This document shows positions 45,666 through 53,244 of a DNA stretch of 64,000 bases, in pieces. The translations under genes and the position numbers were made by a program. Source of the stretch: Actinomadura luteofluorescens (GTDB taxonomy: Bacteria > Actinomycetota > Actinomycetes > Streptosporangiales > Streptosporangiaceae). Below the pieces are notes generated by a model. It saw only the letters and a list, made by a program, of their open reading frames with translations. It searched no databases and was not told the origin of the DNA. The first letter of the stretch is position 1. Each line of letters starts with the position of its first letter. The stretch is from assembly GCF_013409365.1 (NCBI RefSeq), contig NZ_JACCBA010000001.1, positions 6,572,001 to 6,636,000 of the forward strand, read 5' to 3'.

Positions 45666-46244
45666 TCAGACGACCGTCGCGGGCTGCTCGCGGGGTGTCA
45701 GCCTGAGCCGCACCACCGTGGGAATCGACTCGCGTTCGAGTGCGGCGTGGAGTCGCGGGAGGGCCTCGTCCTGGATGCGGCGCCGCAGCTCGGCGGGATC
45801 CGCCTCCTGGCCGTAGAGGATGCTCAGCCGCAGCCCGGCCCCCTGGGACGAGCGGACCAGCAGGGCCCGCGCCCTGCGCACTCCCGGGTACTCGCCGATC
45901 TCGGCCTCCAGCGCGTCCGTGACGGCCTTGGCCTCCACCCGCGTCGCGCCGGCCCTGATGTCCGGCTCCAGCGAGAGACCCCGCACCCGGCTCGAACGGA
46001 GTTGGGCGAGCATCCAGGACAGCCCCAGCAGCGCCAGGACGACGGCCACCGCGGCGACGGCGGGCCAGAACCAGCCGTGGCCGTCGGCGAAGCGGCGCGC
46101 CTCCGCGGTGAGCACGGGGCCGGAGGCCCGCGCCTTCCCGAAGGCGCCCAGGCCGCGGGCGAGGCCGAGCCCCCCGGCGGCGGCGAGGACGAGGCCGAGG
46201 ATCACCAGGCCCGTGCGGTTGACGTGCGCGTTGCGGCGGTCCAT
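45666..46244 (-). CDS. amaP: AmaP-like alkaline shock membrane anchor protein
   Basis: About 192 aa with two membrane helices near the N-terminus (TGLVILGLVLAAAGG and WFWPAVAAVAVVLALLGL), followed by a soluble beta-alpha domain (LEAEIGEYPGVRRARALLV, then LSILYG). In Staphylococcus AmaP anchors Asp23 to the membrane. It is last in a six-gene run of Asp23-related genes and shares one base with the gene before it. Confidence 0.82.
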   Translation of the reverse strand: MDRRNAHVNRTGLVILGLVLAAAGGLGLARGLGAFGKARASGPVLTAEARRFADGHGWFWPAVAAVAVVLALLGLSWMLAQLRSSRVRGLSLEPDIRAGATRVEAKAVTDALEAEIGEYPGVRRARALLVRSSQGAGLRLSILYGQEADPAELRRRIQDEALPRLHAALERESIPTVVRLRLTPREQPATVV

Positions 46245-46852
46245 CAGGCCTCCCGGTGCTTCATGCGCACCGCGACGGAGCGGGCGGGGAGGGGGTCGAG
46301 CCGGTCGAGCCGCTCCCGCACCGCCCTGGTGATCTCCGCGTCCAGGCCCGTGGGCTCGCGCACGGGCGTCTTCGCGACGACCCGCACCCGCCGGCGCCCC
46401 AGCCGGACCCTGCTGACGCCCGACACCCCCGGCGCGCCTTCGGCCGCGGCGGCGACGGAGCGCTTGAGCCCCCGCCTGCTCACGCCCATCATCAGGCTCG
46501 GATCCCGCCCGTGCAGCGGGACGATCCGCGACCTGCCCGGCAGCACGGCGGCCAGCACGAACCACACACCGATCAGCGCCAGGGCGGCGAAGATCGCGCG
46601 AGCGTACACGCCGTCCCAGTTCGCGTCCCGCACCCACCCGTAGGGGAAGATGTGCGCCGGGTGGCCCAGGGCCGCCGAGATGACCTCGATCGCCGTCAGC
46701 ACGCCGGCCGCCGTCATCAGCAGCGCGGCGGCGAGGGCCGGAACGACCCGCTGCGAGCGGAACGTGTGCCTGGCCGCCCGGTCGGCCTTCCTTGTCGCGG
46801 CCGGCCGCGTGCTCGGCTCCGTGGCGGGCCGCGCCCCGGCGTGGGCGGTCAC
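46244..46852 (-). CDS. DUF6286-type membrane protein of the Asp23 cluster
   Basis: 202 aa. A charged N-terminus and two membrane helices (VVPALAAALLMTAAGVLTA and AIFAALALIGVWFVLAAVL) precede a soluble C-terminal domain (SVAAAAEGAPGVSGVSRVRLGRRRVRVVAKT). That domain resembles the Asp23/AmaP soluble fold, so it may be another anchor. GTG start overlaps the upstream Asp23 gene by 4 bases. Confidence 0.75.
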   Translation of the reverse strand: MTAHAGARPATEPSTRPAATRKADRAARHTFRSQRVVPALAAALLMTAAGVLTAIEVISAALGHPAHIFPYGWVRDANWDGVYARAIFAALALIGVWFVLAAVLPGRSRIVPLHGRDPSLMMGVSRRGLKRSVAAAAEGAPGVSGVSRVRLGRRRVRVVAKTPVREPTGLDAEITRAVRERLDRLDPLPARSVAVRMKHREA

Positions 46853-47202
46853 AGCACGGTCCTCTCGCCCGCGGAGGGCCGCCCGAGTTCGGCCACCTCG
46901 ATGTCCACCTGACCGACGGTGAGACCGGTCAACTCCGCCACCCGCTCGCGCACCCTCTGGCGCACCTCGCGGGCGACCGCGCGGACCGGCATCGGGTAGG
47001 CCACCGACAGCGCCACCTTGGCCGTGACGATGTCGCCGTGCACCCGCACCTCCGTGCGGGCGGGCCCCCGCCCGGGGATCGGCACGCCGGCGATGGTCCG
47101 GCCCAGCCCGCCGGACGCCTCGACGTCCTGCGCGGCCTCCGCGACGATGCGCGCGACGGACCGTTCACGGATCGTCGTCCTGCCCCGCTCGTCCTCGGTC
47201 AT
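46849..47202 (-). CDS. Asp23/Gls24-family envelope stress protein, short form
   Basis: 117 aa, with RSVARIVAEAAQDVEASGG, the VHGDIVTAKVALSVAYPMPVRAVAREVRQRV strand-helix pattern and VGQVDIEVAEL. Asp23 proteins polymerise under the membrane and help envelope homeostasis. ATG 47202 overlaps the DUF2273 gene by 4 bases. Confidence 0.85.
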   Translation of the reverse strand: MTEDERGRTTIRERSVARIVAEAAQDVEASGGLGRTIAGVPIPGRGPARTEVRVHGDIVTAKVALSVAYPMPVRAVAREVRQRVRERVAELTGLTVGQVDIEVAELGRPSAGERTVL

Positions 47203-47402
47203 CGCGGCCGCCGCCCCGTGCGGCCCGTCGAGAAGATCTGACCGAGGTCGAGGCTGCCCTCGATGACCCGGCCGACCACGAAGCCGAGCGCGCCGAGGAA
47301 CAGGACGAGGAAGAACGCGCCGGCGCCGCCGAACGCCCCGGCGAACCCCAGTGCCAGCCCGACGACCAGGCCGATCACGGGCCACGGCACTCGCACATCC
47401 AT
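47199..47402 (-). CDS. DUF2273 small membrane protein
   Basis: About 67 aa, two hydrophobic helices (WPVIGLVVGLALGFAGAFGG and FFLVLFLGALGFVVGRVI). The small membrane protein DUF2273 is a constant partner of Asp23 clusters. ATG 47402 has AGAGGG upstream; GTG 47411 is possible. Confidence 0.8.
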   Translation of the reverse strand: MDVRVPWPVIGLVVGLALGFAGAFGGAGAFFLVLFLGALGFVVGRVIEGSLDLGQIFSTGRTGRRPR

Positions 47403-47432
47403 CTCGATCACCCTCTCGGCTCGGCGGGGCCC

Positions 47433-47909
47433 TCAGCCGCCATCGGCCACGTCCCCGATCACCACGTCCACCGTCCGCCGGCCGGCGAGCGGGCGCACCA
47501 GACGCCGTACGTCCTCGGCGATCTCGGCGAAGGGCCGCCCGTACCGGACGACCACCCCCACCTCGACCACCGCGTCGTGCACCGCGACCCCCGCGTAGGG
47601 GGGCCCGGCGCGGTAGGTCGCGATCCAGCCGCGCGGACCGGCCGTGAGCCCCTGGACGTCCGGGCACGCCATGGCCGCCGCGCCGATCCGCTCCGCCAGT
47701 TCGGCGAGCGGCTCCCGGCGGCCGGGCGCCGCGTCCGGGCGGGCGCCGGCCCCGCCGGTCCCCGCGGACGTCCTCCCGCCGGGCGGGACGTCCGGCCGCG
47801 ACGCCTCGGCGGCGAATCCGGGCTCGCCCCACCCCGTGCCGCCGGCCGCGAACGGCCGGCCGGGCGGGGCGGGGCGGGACGCGCCCGCCACGTCCGTCCA
47901 GGAGATCAT
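47433..47909 (-). CDS. Asp23-like protein with disordered N-terminus
   Basis: About 158 aa. The first 65 residues are Pro/Gly/Ala-rich; the rest matches a shortened Asp23 fold (PLAELAERIGAAAMACPDVQGLTAG, then VEVGVVVRYGRPFAEIAEDVRRLVRPL, then VDVVIGDV). It overlaps the first Asp23 gene by 4 bases. Confidence 0.75.
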   Translation of the reverse strand: MISWTDVAGASRPAPPGRPFAAGGTGWGEPGFAAEASRPDVPPGGRTSAGTGGAGARPDAAPGRREPLAELAERIGAAAMACPDVQGLTAGPRGWIATYRAGPPYAGVAVHDAVVEVGVVVRYGRPFAEIAEDVRRLVRPLAGRRTVDVVIGDVADGG

Positions 47910-48388
47910 CGGACTCGGGACTCCTCGCGCTGCGGCTCCGGAGGCTCCTCGCCGGCCACATGGACGTCGTCCACGGTGATGTTCACCTCGACGACCTCCA
48001 GGCCGCACATGTGCTCGATCTCGTTGGCGACGTTGGTGCGCACGGCGGCGGCCAGGTCCGGGATGGACAGCCCGTACTCCACGACGAGGTCGATGTCGAC
48101 GGCCGCCTGGCGCTCACCGACCTGCACGGCCACGCCCTGCGTGCTGTCGGCCGTCACGCCCGGGATCCGCTCCCGGACCGATCCGATCGTCCGGGACATG
48201 CCCGCGCCCATCTCGTACACGCCGCCGACCTGCCGGGCGGCCATCGTGGCGATCTTCGCCACCACGTCGTCGGCGATCCTGGTGCTGCCGCTGGACGTGA
48301 TCAGTTCGCTCGACCCCCCGTCGGCGCCCCGCTTGCGCCTCGTCCCGACCGCGGCCTGCTCGGCTCCTCGCCTGTCGTCCTGACTCAC
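47906..48388 (-). CDS. Asp23/Gls24-family envelope stress response protein
   Basis: About 160 aa. The classic core is TRIADDVVAKIATMAARQVGGVYEM, then QAAVDIDLVVEYGLSIPDLAAAVRTNV, then VVEVNITVDDVHV. First gene of the six-gene cluster. GTG 48388 is preferred because GGGGGG lies 5 bases upstream; ATG 48400 is possible. The upstream gene is fxsB on the same strand, 147 bases away. Confidence 0.88.
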   Translation of the reverse strand: MSQDDRRGAEQAAVGTRRKRGADGGSSELITSSGSTRIADDVVAKIATMAARQVGGVYEMGAGMSRTIGSVRERIPGVTADSTQGVAVQVGERQAAVDIDLVVEYGLSIPDLAAAVRTNVANEIEHMCGLEVVEVNITVDDVHVAGEEPPEPQREESRVR

Positions 48389-48479
48389 GATGCCCCCCAT
48401 GCCATGCGTCGGCTGACCTGCGGATGATGCTCCGGGAGCGTTACCCAAAACGGCTATATGGCCAAAGAGTGGGTCAATG

Positions 48480-48494
48480 CCGAACTAAGTTCGG
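48480..48494. promoter_or_regulatory. Palindrome in the Asp23 operon promoter region
   Basis: CCGAAC-TAA-GTTCGG, perfect 6-bp arms, between the fxsB stop and the first Asp23 gene. It may be an operator or a short hairpin separating fxsB from the Asp23 transcript; there is no T-run, so a terminator is less likely. Confidence 0.4.
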
Positions 48495-48535
48495 TGAACG
48501 GGCGAGGCCGGGCTCGACGGGCGACGGACGCGCCC

Positions 48536-49711
48536 TCAGGCCGCGGGGCCGCCCCCGGAGGGGCGGGTCGCGGTCGCCAGGTCCGCGGCCACGCGGTCGC
48601 GCACGTACCCGATGAGACGGATCATGTCCGGGCAGTAGACCGTGGGATTGTCCAGGCCCGTCCCGTGCCGGTAGCGGTGGGCCTGGAGGCCCGCTCCGCA
48701 CACGGCGACGAACCGGCAGGCCCGGCACCGCTCGCACAGGGCCGCCGCGCCGCGCTGCCGCTCGACGGCGGCCGGCAGCGCGCGCGCCGCGTCCAGGGAG
48801 TCGCGCAGGACGTTCAGGCCGGTGCCGGCGGGCGCCGAGGTCAAGGGCCTGAGCAGGTCGGAATGCTCGATCGCGCCGTCGGTCTCGATGACGGCGTACC
48901 GCACGGGGCCGAGCCCGAGCGCCTCGTTGCCGACGGTCCCGCCGAGCAGCAGGGTGAGCAGGTCGCTGAACGTCCGGACGTCCGCCGGGGGCTCCGCCGC
49001 GCCGTACCAGCGGTCGAAGATCGCGATGAGCCAGTCGGCGTACGGCGTGGCGGGCGACCCCTCGGCGCGCCCCGGGGGAGGCGCCGACCAGTTCCCGTGC
49101 GGGAGCAGGAAGTCGACGCGGGGCGGGCGGTGGCGCAGCAGCGCCTCGTAGGTCGCGACCGGGTCGTTGCGGAGGTCGATCGTGCAGAGGATGCCGGAGA
49201 ACAGGTGCCGGTACGGGCCGGCGGCCAGGGCGTCCAGCGCGGCCGCCACCGAGGCGTGGCTGCCTCTGCCGTCCGGCAGGCGGCGGTGCCTGTCCTGGGC
49301 GGCGGCGTCGCCGTCCACGCTCACACCGATCCGGACGCCGAGCCGGTCGAGCTGGGCGAGGCGGTCGTCGGTCAGCCGGGTGCCGTTCGTCTGCACGAAG
49401 AACGACGCCGACACGCCTTCGGCGCTCACCGACCGGACGACCCGCTCGATGAGGGGCGGCGCCGCCAGCAGCGGCTCGCCCCCGTGCAGCACGATGTCGA
49501 CGCCCGGAACCGCGTGCGCGCGGACGTGGTCACCGATGCGCCGGGCGGCGGCGTCGACCACCTCGGGCGGCATCGTGACCGGGCGGTCGCGCCAGCTCCG
49601 GTCGCCCATCTCGTACACGTAGCAGTAGTCGCAGGCCAGGTTGCAGCGGCTGTGGATCTTGAGGATGAACTCCCGGAAGGGCAGCGCCTCCCGTGCCGCG
49701 GGCGGGCTCAC
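48536..49711 (-). CDS. fxsB: FxsB-type cyclophane-forming radical SAM/SPASM peptide maturase
   Basis: About 391 aa. The radical SAM cluster motif C-x3-C-x2-C is in SRCNLACDYCYVYEMGDRSW (about residues 20-39), followed by HGGEPLLA and VQTNGTRL. The C-terminal SPASM region has CERCRACRFVAVCGAG and a later Cys before the end. The EMGDRSWRDRP segment is characteristic of FxsB-family enzymes, which join an aromatic ring to a nearby backbone-adjacent carbon of a short FxSxx-COOH peptide. GTG 49711 overlaps the HExxH gene. The presumed substrate gene lies 11 kb away at 60679. Confidence 0.9.
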   Translation of the reverse strand: MSPPAAREALPFREFILKIHSRCNLACDYCYVYEMGDRSWRDRPVTMPPEVVDAAARRIGDHVRAHAVPGVDIVLHGGEPLLAAPPLIERVVRSVSAEGVSASFFVQTNGTRLTDDRLAQLDRLGVRIGVSVDGDAAAQDRHRRLPDGRGSHASVAAALDALAAGPYRHLFSGILCTIDLRNDPVATYEALLRHRPPRVDFLLPHGNWSAPPPGRAEGSPATPYADWLIAIFDRWYGAAEPPADVRTFSDLLTLLLGGTVGNEALGLGPVRYAVIETDGAIEHSDLLRPLTSAPAGTGLNVLRDSLDAARALPAAVERQRGAAALCERCRACRFVAVCGAGLQAHRYRHGTGLDNPTVYCPDMIRLIGYVRDRVAADLATATRPSGGGPAA

Positions 49712-51084
49712 GCGACCGGATCCGGCAGGTCGCGGACCGTCCGCAGGCAGCCGGGCAGCGGCCCGTTGGCGGCGATCCAGCGCTCGCGGTGCGCGTCGAA
49801 CCGCCGTGCCGCCAGCGCGGCGGCCGGCCCGGGGACCGGCTCGGCCCGCCACTGGTCCAGCACGTGCCGCATGCCCTGGACGAACCGCACGGTGAGCGCG
49901 GGCAGGCGGTCGTGGGAGCAGAGCTGGACGAGCCCGAGCCGCACCGCCTCGCGCCAGTGCGCGTACTCAAGATGCGCCGCCATGGCGCGCTCGCCCCGCT
50001 CCAGCCAGCGCTGCCGCCGCCAGAACCGCACGACGCCGAGGAAGGCGTAGGTGCCGTGCAGCAGCCCGGAGAACGGCCGCGGATCCGGGCGCCAGGGCGC
50101 GTAGTACCGGCGGTCGTCGTCCCCGGGCAGCAGCTTCACCGCGTCCATGACCGCCGCCAGCTTGCCGTGCTGGGCCTCGTGGACGAGCGTGACCGCGAGC
50201 TGCGTCGGGTCGACCGGCAGGGACAGCGCTACGCAGCCGTAGTGCTCCCGTGAGGTGGCGCTGCGGAACGTGCCGATGGGGGAGCGCAGTGGCGTGAGCG
50301 TGGACACCGTGCCGGACAACTCGCGCGCGCTGGAGCCGTGATGGCGCGTCAGCAGCTCCCAGGTCTCGCCGAGCGTCCGCTCCAGCTCGGCGACGGCGGC
50401 CTCGGAGAGGCGCTCGGCCCCGTCGGACGACGCGTCGGGGAAGCGGAACGGGTCCACATCGTCGAGCAGGAGCTCGATCTCGGCCCGTCCGGCGGACGGC
50501 GCGCGCAGGGTGCGCAGCCCCCGCCAGCCCGGCGCGTCCGGGGTCCCGTCAGCGGGGATCGGCGAGCTCGTCCGTCCGGCCGTGGCGACGACCTCCCTGC
50601 CGTCATGGACGATCCGCACCGTCCCCGCGTCCTCGGGCGCCGTGAGAACGCCCACCGAGGGAAGGGTGACCACTCCGCGGGAGACCGGAACGGTGAACGT
50701 CCCCGCGCAGCGTCCGCGCACCGCCGCGGCCGCCGCCATCCCCGCGAGCTGCGCGGGACGCGCGCCGGCCGGTTCGTCGGGGGCCCCGCCCTGGAGGACG
50801 CGCAGCGCGTGCAGGCCCCACCCACCGGTCGAGGGGTGCGTGATGACCGCCGCGGCGGCGCCCGGGACGCGCCGCTTCAGCTCCATCAGCTGCTCGAAGC
50901 CGTGCCGGGCCGCCTCCGCCTCCGGGTGGCCGGTCCGGCGGGCGGCGTCCACCACGGAGCGCAGCAGCAGCAGGTTCCGGCTGTGCTGGATCGCTCCCAG
51001 CGATTCGATCGCACCGGACGACGCCATTCCCGAGGCGAGCGAGTCGAAATCGGCACCGGAAAAGGAATGATTCATCAACGTCAT
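49708..51084 (-). CDS. HExxH-motif peptide beta-hydroxylase-like protein
   Basis: About 458 aa. The family motif VHEAQHGKL (HExxH, about residue 298) is central, with RYYAPWRPDPRPFSGLLHGTYAFLGV after it and LMELKRRVPGAAAAVITHPSTGGWGLHALR in the N-terminal half. HExxH-domain proteins accompany FxsB and are now regarded as alpha-ketoglutarate-type peptide beta-hydroxylases acting on RiPP precursors. ATG 51084 with AAAGG upstream. Divergent from the three-gene NTPase operon. Confidence 0.85.
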   Translation of the reverse strand: MTLMNHSFSGADFDSLASGMASSGAIESLGAIQHSRNLLLLRSVVDAARRTGHPEAEAARHGFEQLMELKRRVPGAAAAVITHPSTGGWGLHALRVLQGGAPDEPAGARPAQLAGMAAAAAVRGRCAGTFTVPVSRGVVTLPSVGVLTAPEDAGTVRIVHDGREVVATAGRTSSPIPADGTPDAPGWRGLRTLRAPSAGRAEIELLLDDVDPFRFPDASSDGAERLSEAAVAELERTLGETWELLTRHHGSSARELSGTVSTLTPLRSPIGTFRSATSREHYGCVALSLPVDPTQLAVTLVHEAQHGKLAAVMDAVKLLPGDDDRRYYAPWRPDPRPFSGLLHGTYAFLGVVRFWRRQRWLERGERAMAAHLEYAHWREAVRLGLVQLCSHDRLPALTVRFVQGMRHVLDQWRAEPVPGPAAALAARRFDAHRERWIAANGPLPGCLRTVRDLPDPVA

Positions 51085-51271
51085 AAAGGCCGGCCTTTCG
51101 CCGAACACCCCATCACCAGCATTTTAGTCCGCATCCCGTGATCGTTAAACGTCGCCGGCCCGTCCCGCGCGCGCCCGCCGCGCATCGCGCCCTTGCCGTC
51201 CGGTGGCGAGTCCGTGGCATTGTCCCCGGCGGACGGCGCCGGCGCGCTATTCTGGCCGCGGAGGACGATCA

Positions 51272-52240
51272 ATGAGTGTTCGCAGGCTGTTCTTCTGCAC
51301 GGCCGGTCTGCTGCTCATCGGGTGCGCGAGCCGCCCCTTCGGCGCGGCCGCGGAAATCTCGCCCTCGTTATCGGACGTTCCACCGCCCTTATCCGCGGCG
51401 TCGCCCGGAACAGGGGACCGGCGGGAGGCCGCCACCGTGTACTGCCTGTCCCGCCCCGGCCAGATGGCCACCGCCCTCATGGCGCTCGGGTTCCCCGTCC
51501 CGGGAGCCGCGCCCGCACCGGCGCCCACCGGCACACCGCCGAGGACTCCGGCCCCCACCGCCTCGCCCGCCCCGCCGGCTTCGTCCGGGGCGTCGCCGTG
51601 GCCGACTCCGGCCGCTCGCACTCCCGGCGCCGCCGAACTACAGGCCTGGGCCGTACGTCACAGAACGGAATTCGACCGCGCCTGTGACGCCCTGATCGCG
51701 GCCCAGACCGTTGCGCGGGAGAAGGAGAAGAAGGGGACACCGGCCTGGGTGTCGGCCGGAAAGGTTATCGGTCCGCTCCTGGTGGGTGCCCTGCTCACCC
51801 TCTTCACCACCGAATGGAGGGCGGCCGTGGACCGCGGCCGCAAGGAGGGGCTCGAACTGCGGAGGCTGGGCAGGGAATTCCTCGTCGCGGCGAGCGACTA
51901 CGCCGAGCGCCGCGGGAAGGCCGGGCTGCCGTCCCCCCAGGCCCTGCGCGACTCCGCGCGGGCGCTGGCGCTCCGCCTGGAGGAGATCAAGGCCCGCCAC
52001 CCCTGGTGGCGCACCCTGTCGCCGGTGCTCGCCGCGCTCGCCCCGGACGAGATGGAGACCGCCTTCGTCGCGGGGTGGGACGGCCTGAGCGACGAGGACA
52101 GAGAGACCAGGCACGCGACGGTGGTCGCCCTCGTCCACCGGATCGACGCCCAGGTAGGCGGCGCCGCGCGCGCTCTGGAGCACCCGTGGCGGCCGCCGGT
52201 CCTCCGCTGGTTCGTCCTCCGGCAGAAGGTCCCCTCGTGA
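51272..52240 (+). CDS. Lipoprotein/membrane-anchored protein of the NTPase operon
   Basis: About 322 aa. A lipobox LIGC sits at residues 15-18, followed by a long Pro/Ala/Thr-rich linker (about 40-110). A further hydrophobic segment (VIGPLLVGALLTLF, about 170-185) is followed by a charged amphipathic helix and a soluble helical domain. If both anchors are used, the linker is outside and the C-terminal domain faces the cytoplasm, where the two NTPases are. No known family recognised. ATG 51272 has GAGGAC; the end overlaps the next gene in GTGA. Confidence 0.65.
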   Translation: MSVRRLFFCTAGLLLIGCASRPFGAAAEISPSLSDVPPPLSAASPGTGDRREAATVYCLSRPGQMATALMALGFPVPGAAPAPAPTGTPPRTPAPTASPAPPASSGASPWPTPAARTPGAAELQAWAVRHRTEFDRACDALIAAQTVAREKEKKGTPAWVSAGKVIGPLLVGALLTLFTTEWRAAVDRGRKEGLELRRLGREFLVAASDYAERRGKAGLPSPQALRDSARALALRLEEIKARHPWWRTLSPVLAALAPDEMETAFVAGWDGLSDEDRETRHATVVALVHRIDAQVGGAARALEHPWRPPVLRWFVLRQKVPS

Positions 52241-53244
52241 CGGGCGGCGCGCGGCAGGGAAACGGGCGCCTCTCGGACGGCAATCCGCTGCGTCTGGTCC
52301 GGTACGCCGACAGGCCGCCCCTCGCCCTGGAGCCCCACCGCGTCGGCAAGCACGCGGGCTACTACGTGGAGACCCGCTCGTTCACCACGTGCTTCTCGGC
52401 GTTCAAACGCGAACTGGACGACATCGAAATGATCCGCGACAGGGGTCATCTCGTCTTCGTCCACGGGATGCAGGGCACGGGCAAGACCTCCCTCATCTGC
52501 AGGTGCGCCCATTTCCTGAAGGAACTCGCCGGCCCGGTCGAGCTGCGGGTCATCGACGAGAGATCCCTGACCGGATCGGTCAGGACGCCGCAGCGGCGGA
52601 TGCTGGGACTGGTGTTCAAGATCTGCTGGGAACTGATGCAGAGCCGGCACTTCTCGGAGAACCGGAGCCGGCTGGACCGCCTCCAGAGCGTGATCGTGGA
52701 GGTCAACCGGCTCAAGGAGCAGGAGGGCCTCACCGCGGAGCGGGCGAAGGCCGAGGCGGCCGCCGTGCTGTCCGAGATCGGCCTGGGCTCCGACGGCGAC
52801 GAGCCGCTGGTCATGGTCCTCCTCCCGCGGTCCACGAGCCTGCAGGACGTGCGGTTCTACGCCGACGTCGTCCAGCCCTGCATGCTGTTCTTCGCGGAGC
52901 TCGAGGACGAGGACGCCGACCAGGAGCACCCGCCGTTCGACGGCAACATCTCCGTCGTCCCGCTGCGTCCCCGCCCGCTGTCCGTCGAGGACGGCTGGGA
53001 ATTCGTCCGGCGGCGCCTCTACCAGAAAACGGACTGTCGCGAATCACTGAATATTCGGGAAGACCATATCAAGGCGATTATGACCGCCTATGACGGGCGC
53101 ATGACGATAAGGCTGCTGGTCGACGGCTTGGTGGAGATCTTCGAACAGATCATCAGGGCTGACAGCCCCCGCGATGTGAGTTACAGTGATCTGGCGTCCC
53201 AGTTCATCCTGGCCCCGCCGAGCGAAGAAACGGGCTCCTCATGA
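52237..53244 (+). CDS. P-loop NTPase, first of two
   Basis: About 335 aa. Walker A is HGMQGTGKTSLICRCAHFL (about residues 75-90). A Walker B-like hydrophobic strand (LVMVLLPRSTSL) comes later but lacks the usual DE pair. The C-terminal third (PLSVEDGWEFVRRRL, then DGRMTIRLLVDGLVEIFEQI) has the helical lid look of STAND/AAA ATPases. Upstream, YYVETRSFTTCFSAFKRELDDIEMIRDRGHLVFVHG resembles a domain that positions the P-loop. Overlaps neighbours by 4 bases on both sides, so it is tightly coupled. Confidence 0.7.
   Translation: MTGGARQGNGRLSDGNPLRLVRYADRPPLALEPHRVGKHAGYYVETRSFTTCFSAFKRELDDIEMIRDRGHLVFVHGMQGTGKTSLICRCAHFLKELAGPVELRVIDERSLTGSVRTPQRRMLGLVFKICWELMQSRHFSENRSRLDRLQSVIVEVNRLKEQEGLTAERAKAEAAAVLSEIGLGSDGDEPLVMVLLPRSTSLQDVRFYADVVQPCMLFFAELEDEDADQEHPPFDGNISVVPLRPRPLSVEDGWEFVRRRLYQKTDCRESLNIREDHIKAIMTAYDGRMTIRLLVDGLVEIFEQIIRADSPRDVSYSDLASQFILAPPSEETGSS

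Noticed and set aside
51085..51271. A canonical FxSxx precursor next to the HExxH gene
   Set aside because: I read this spacer on both strands; no frame has the acidic Leu-rich leader or an F-x-S-x-x end.
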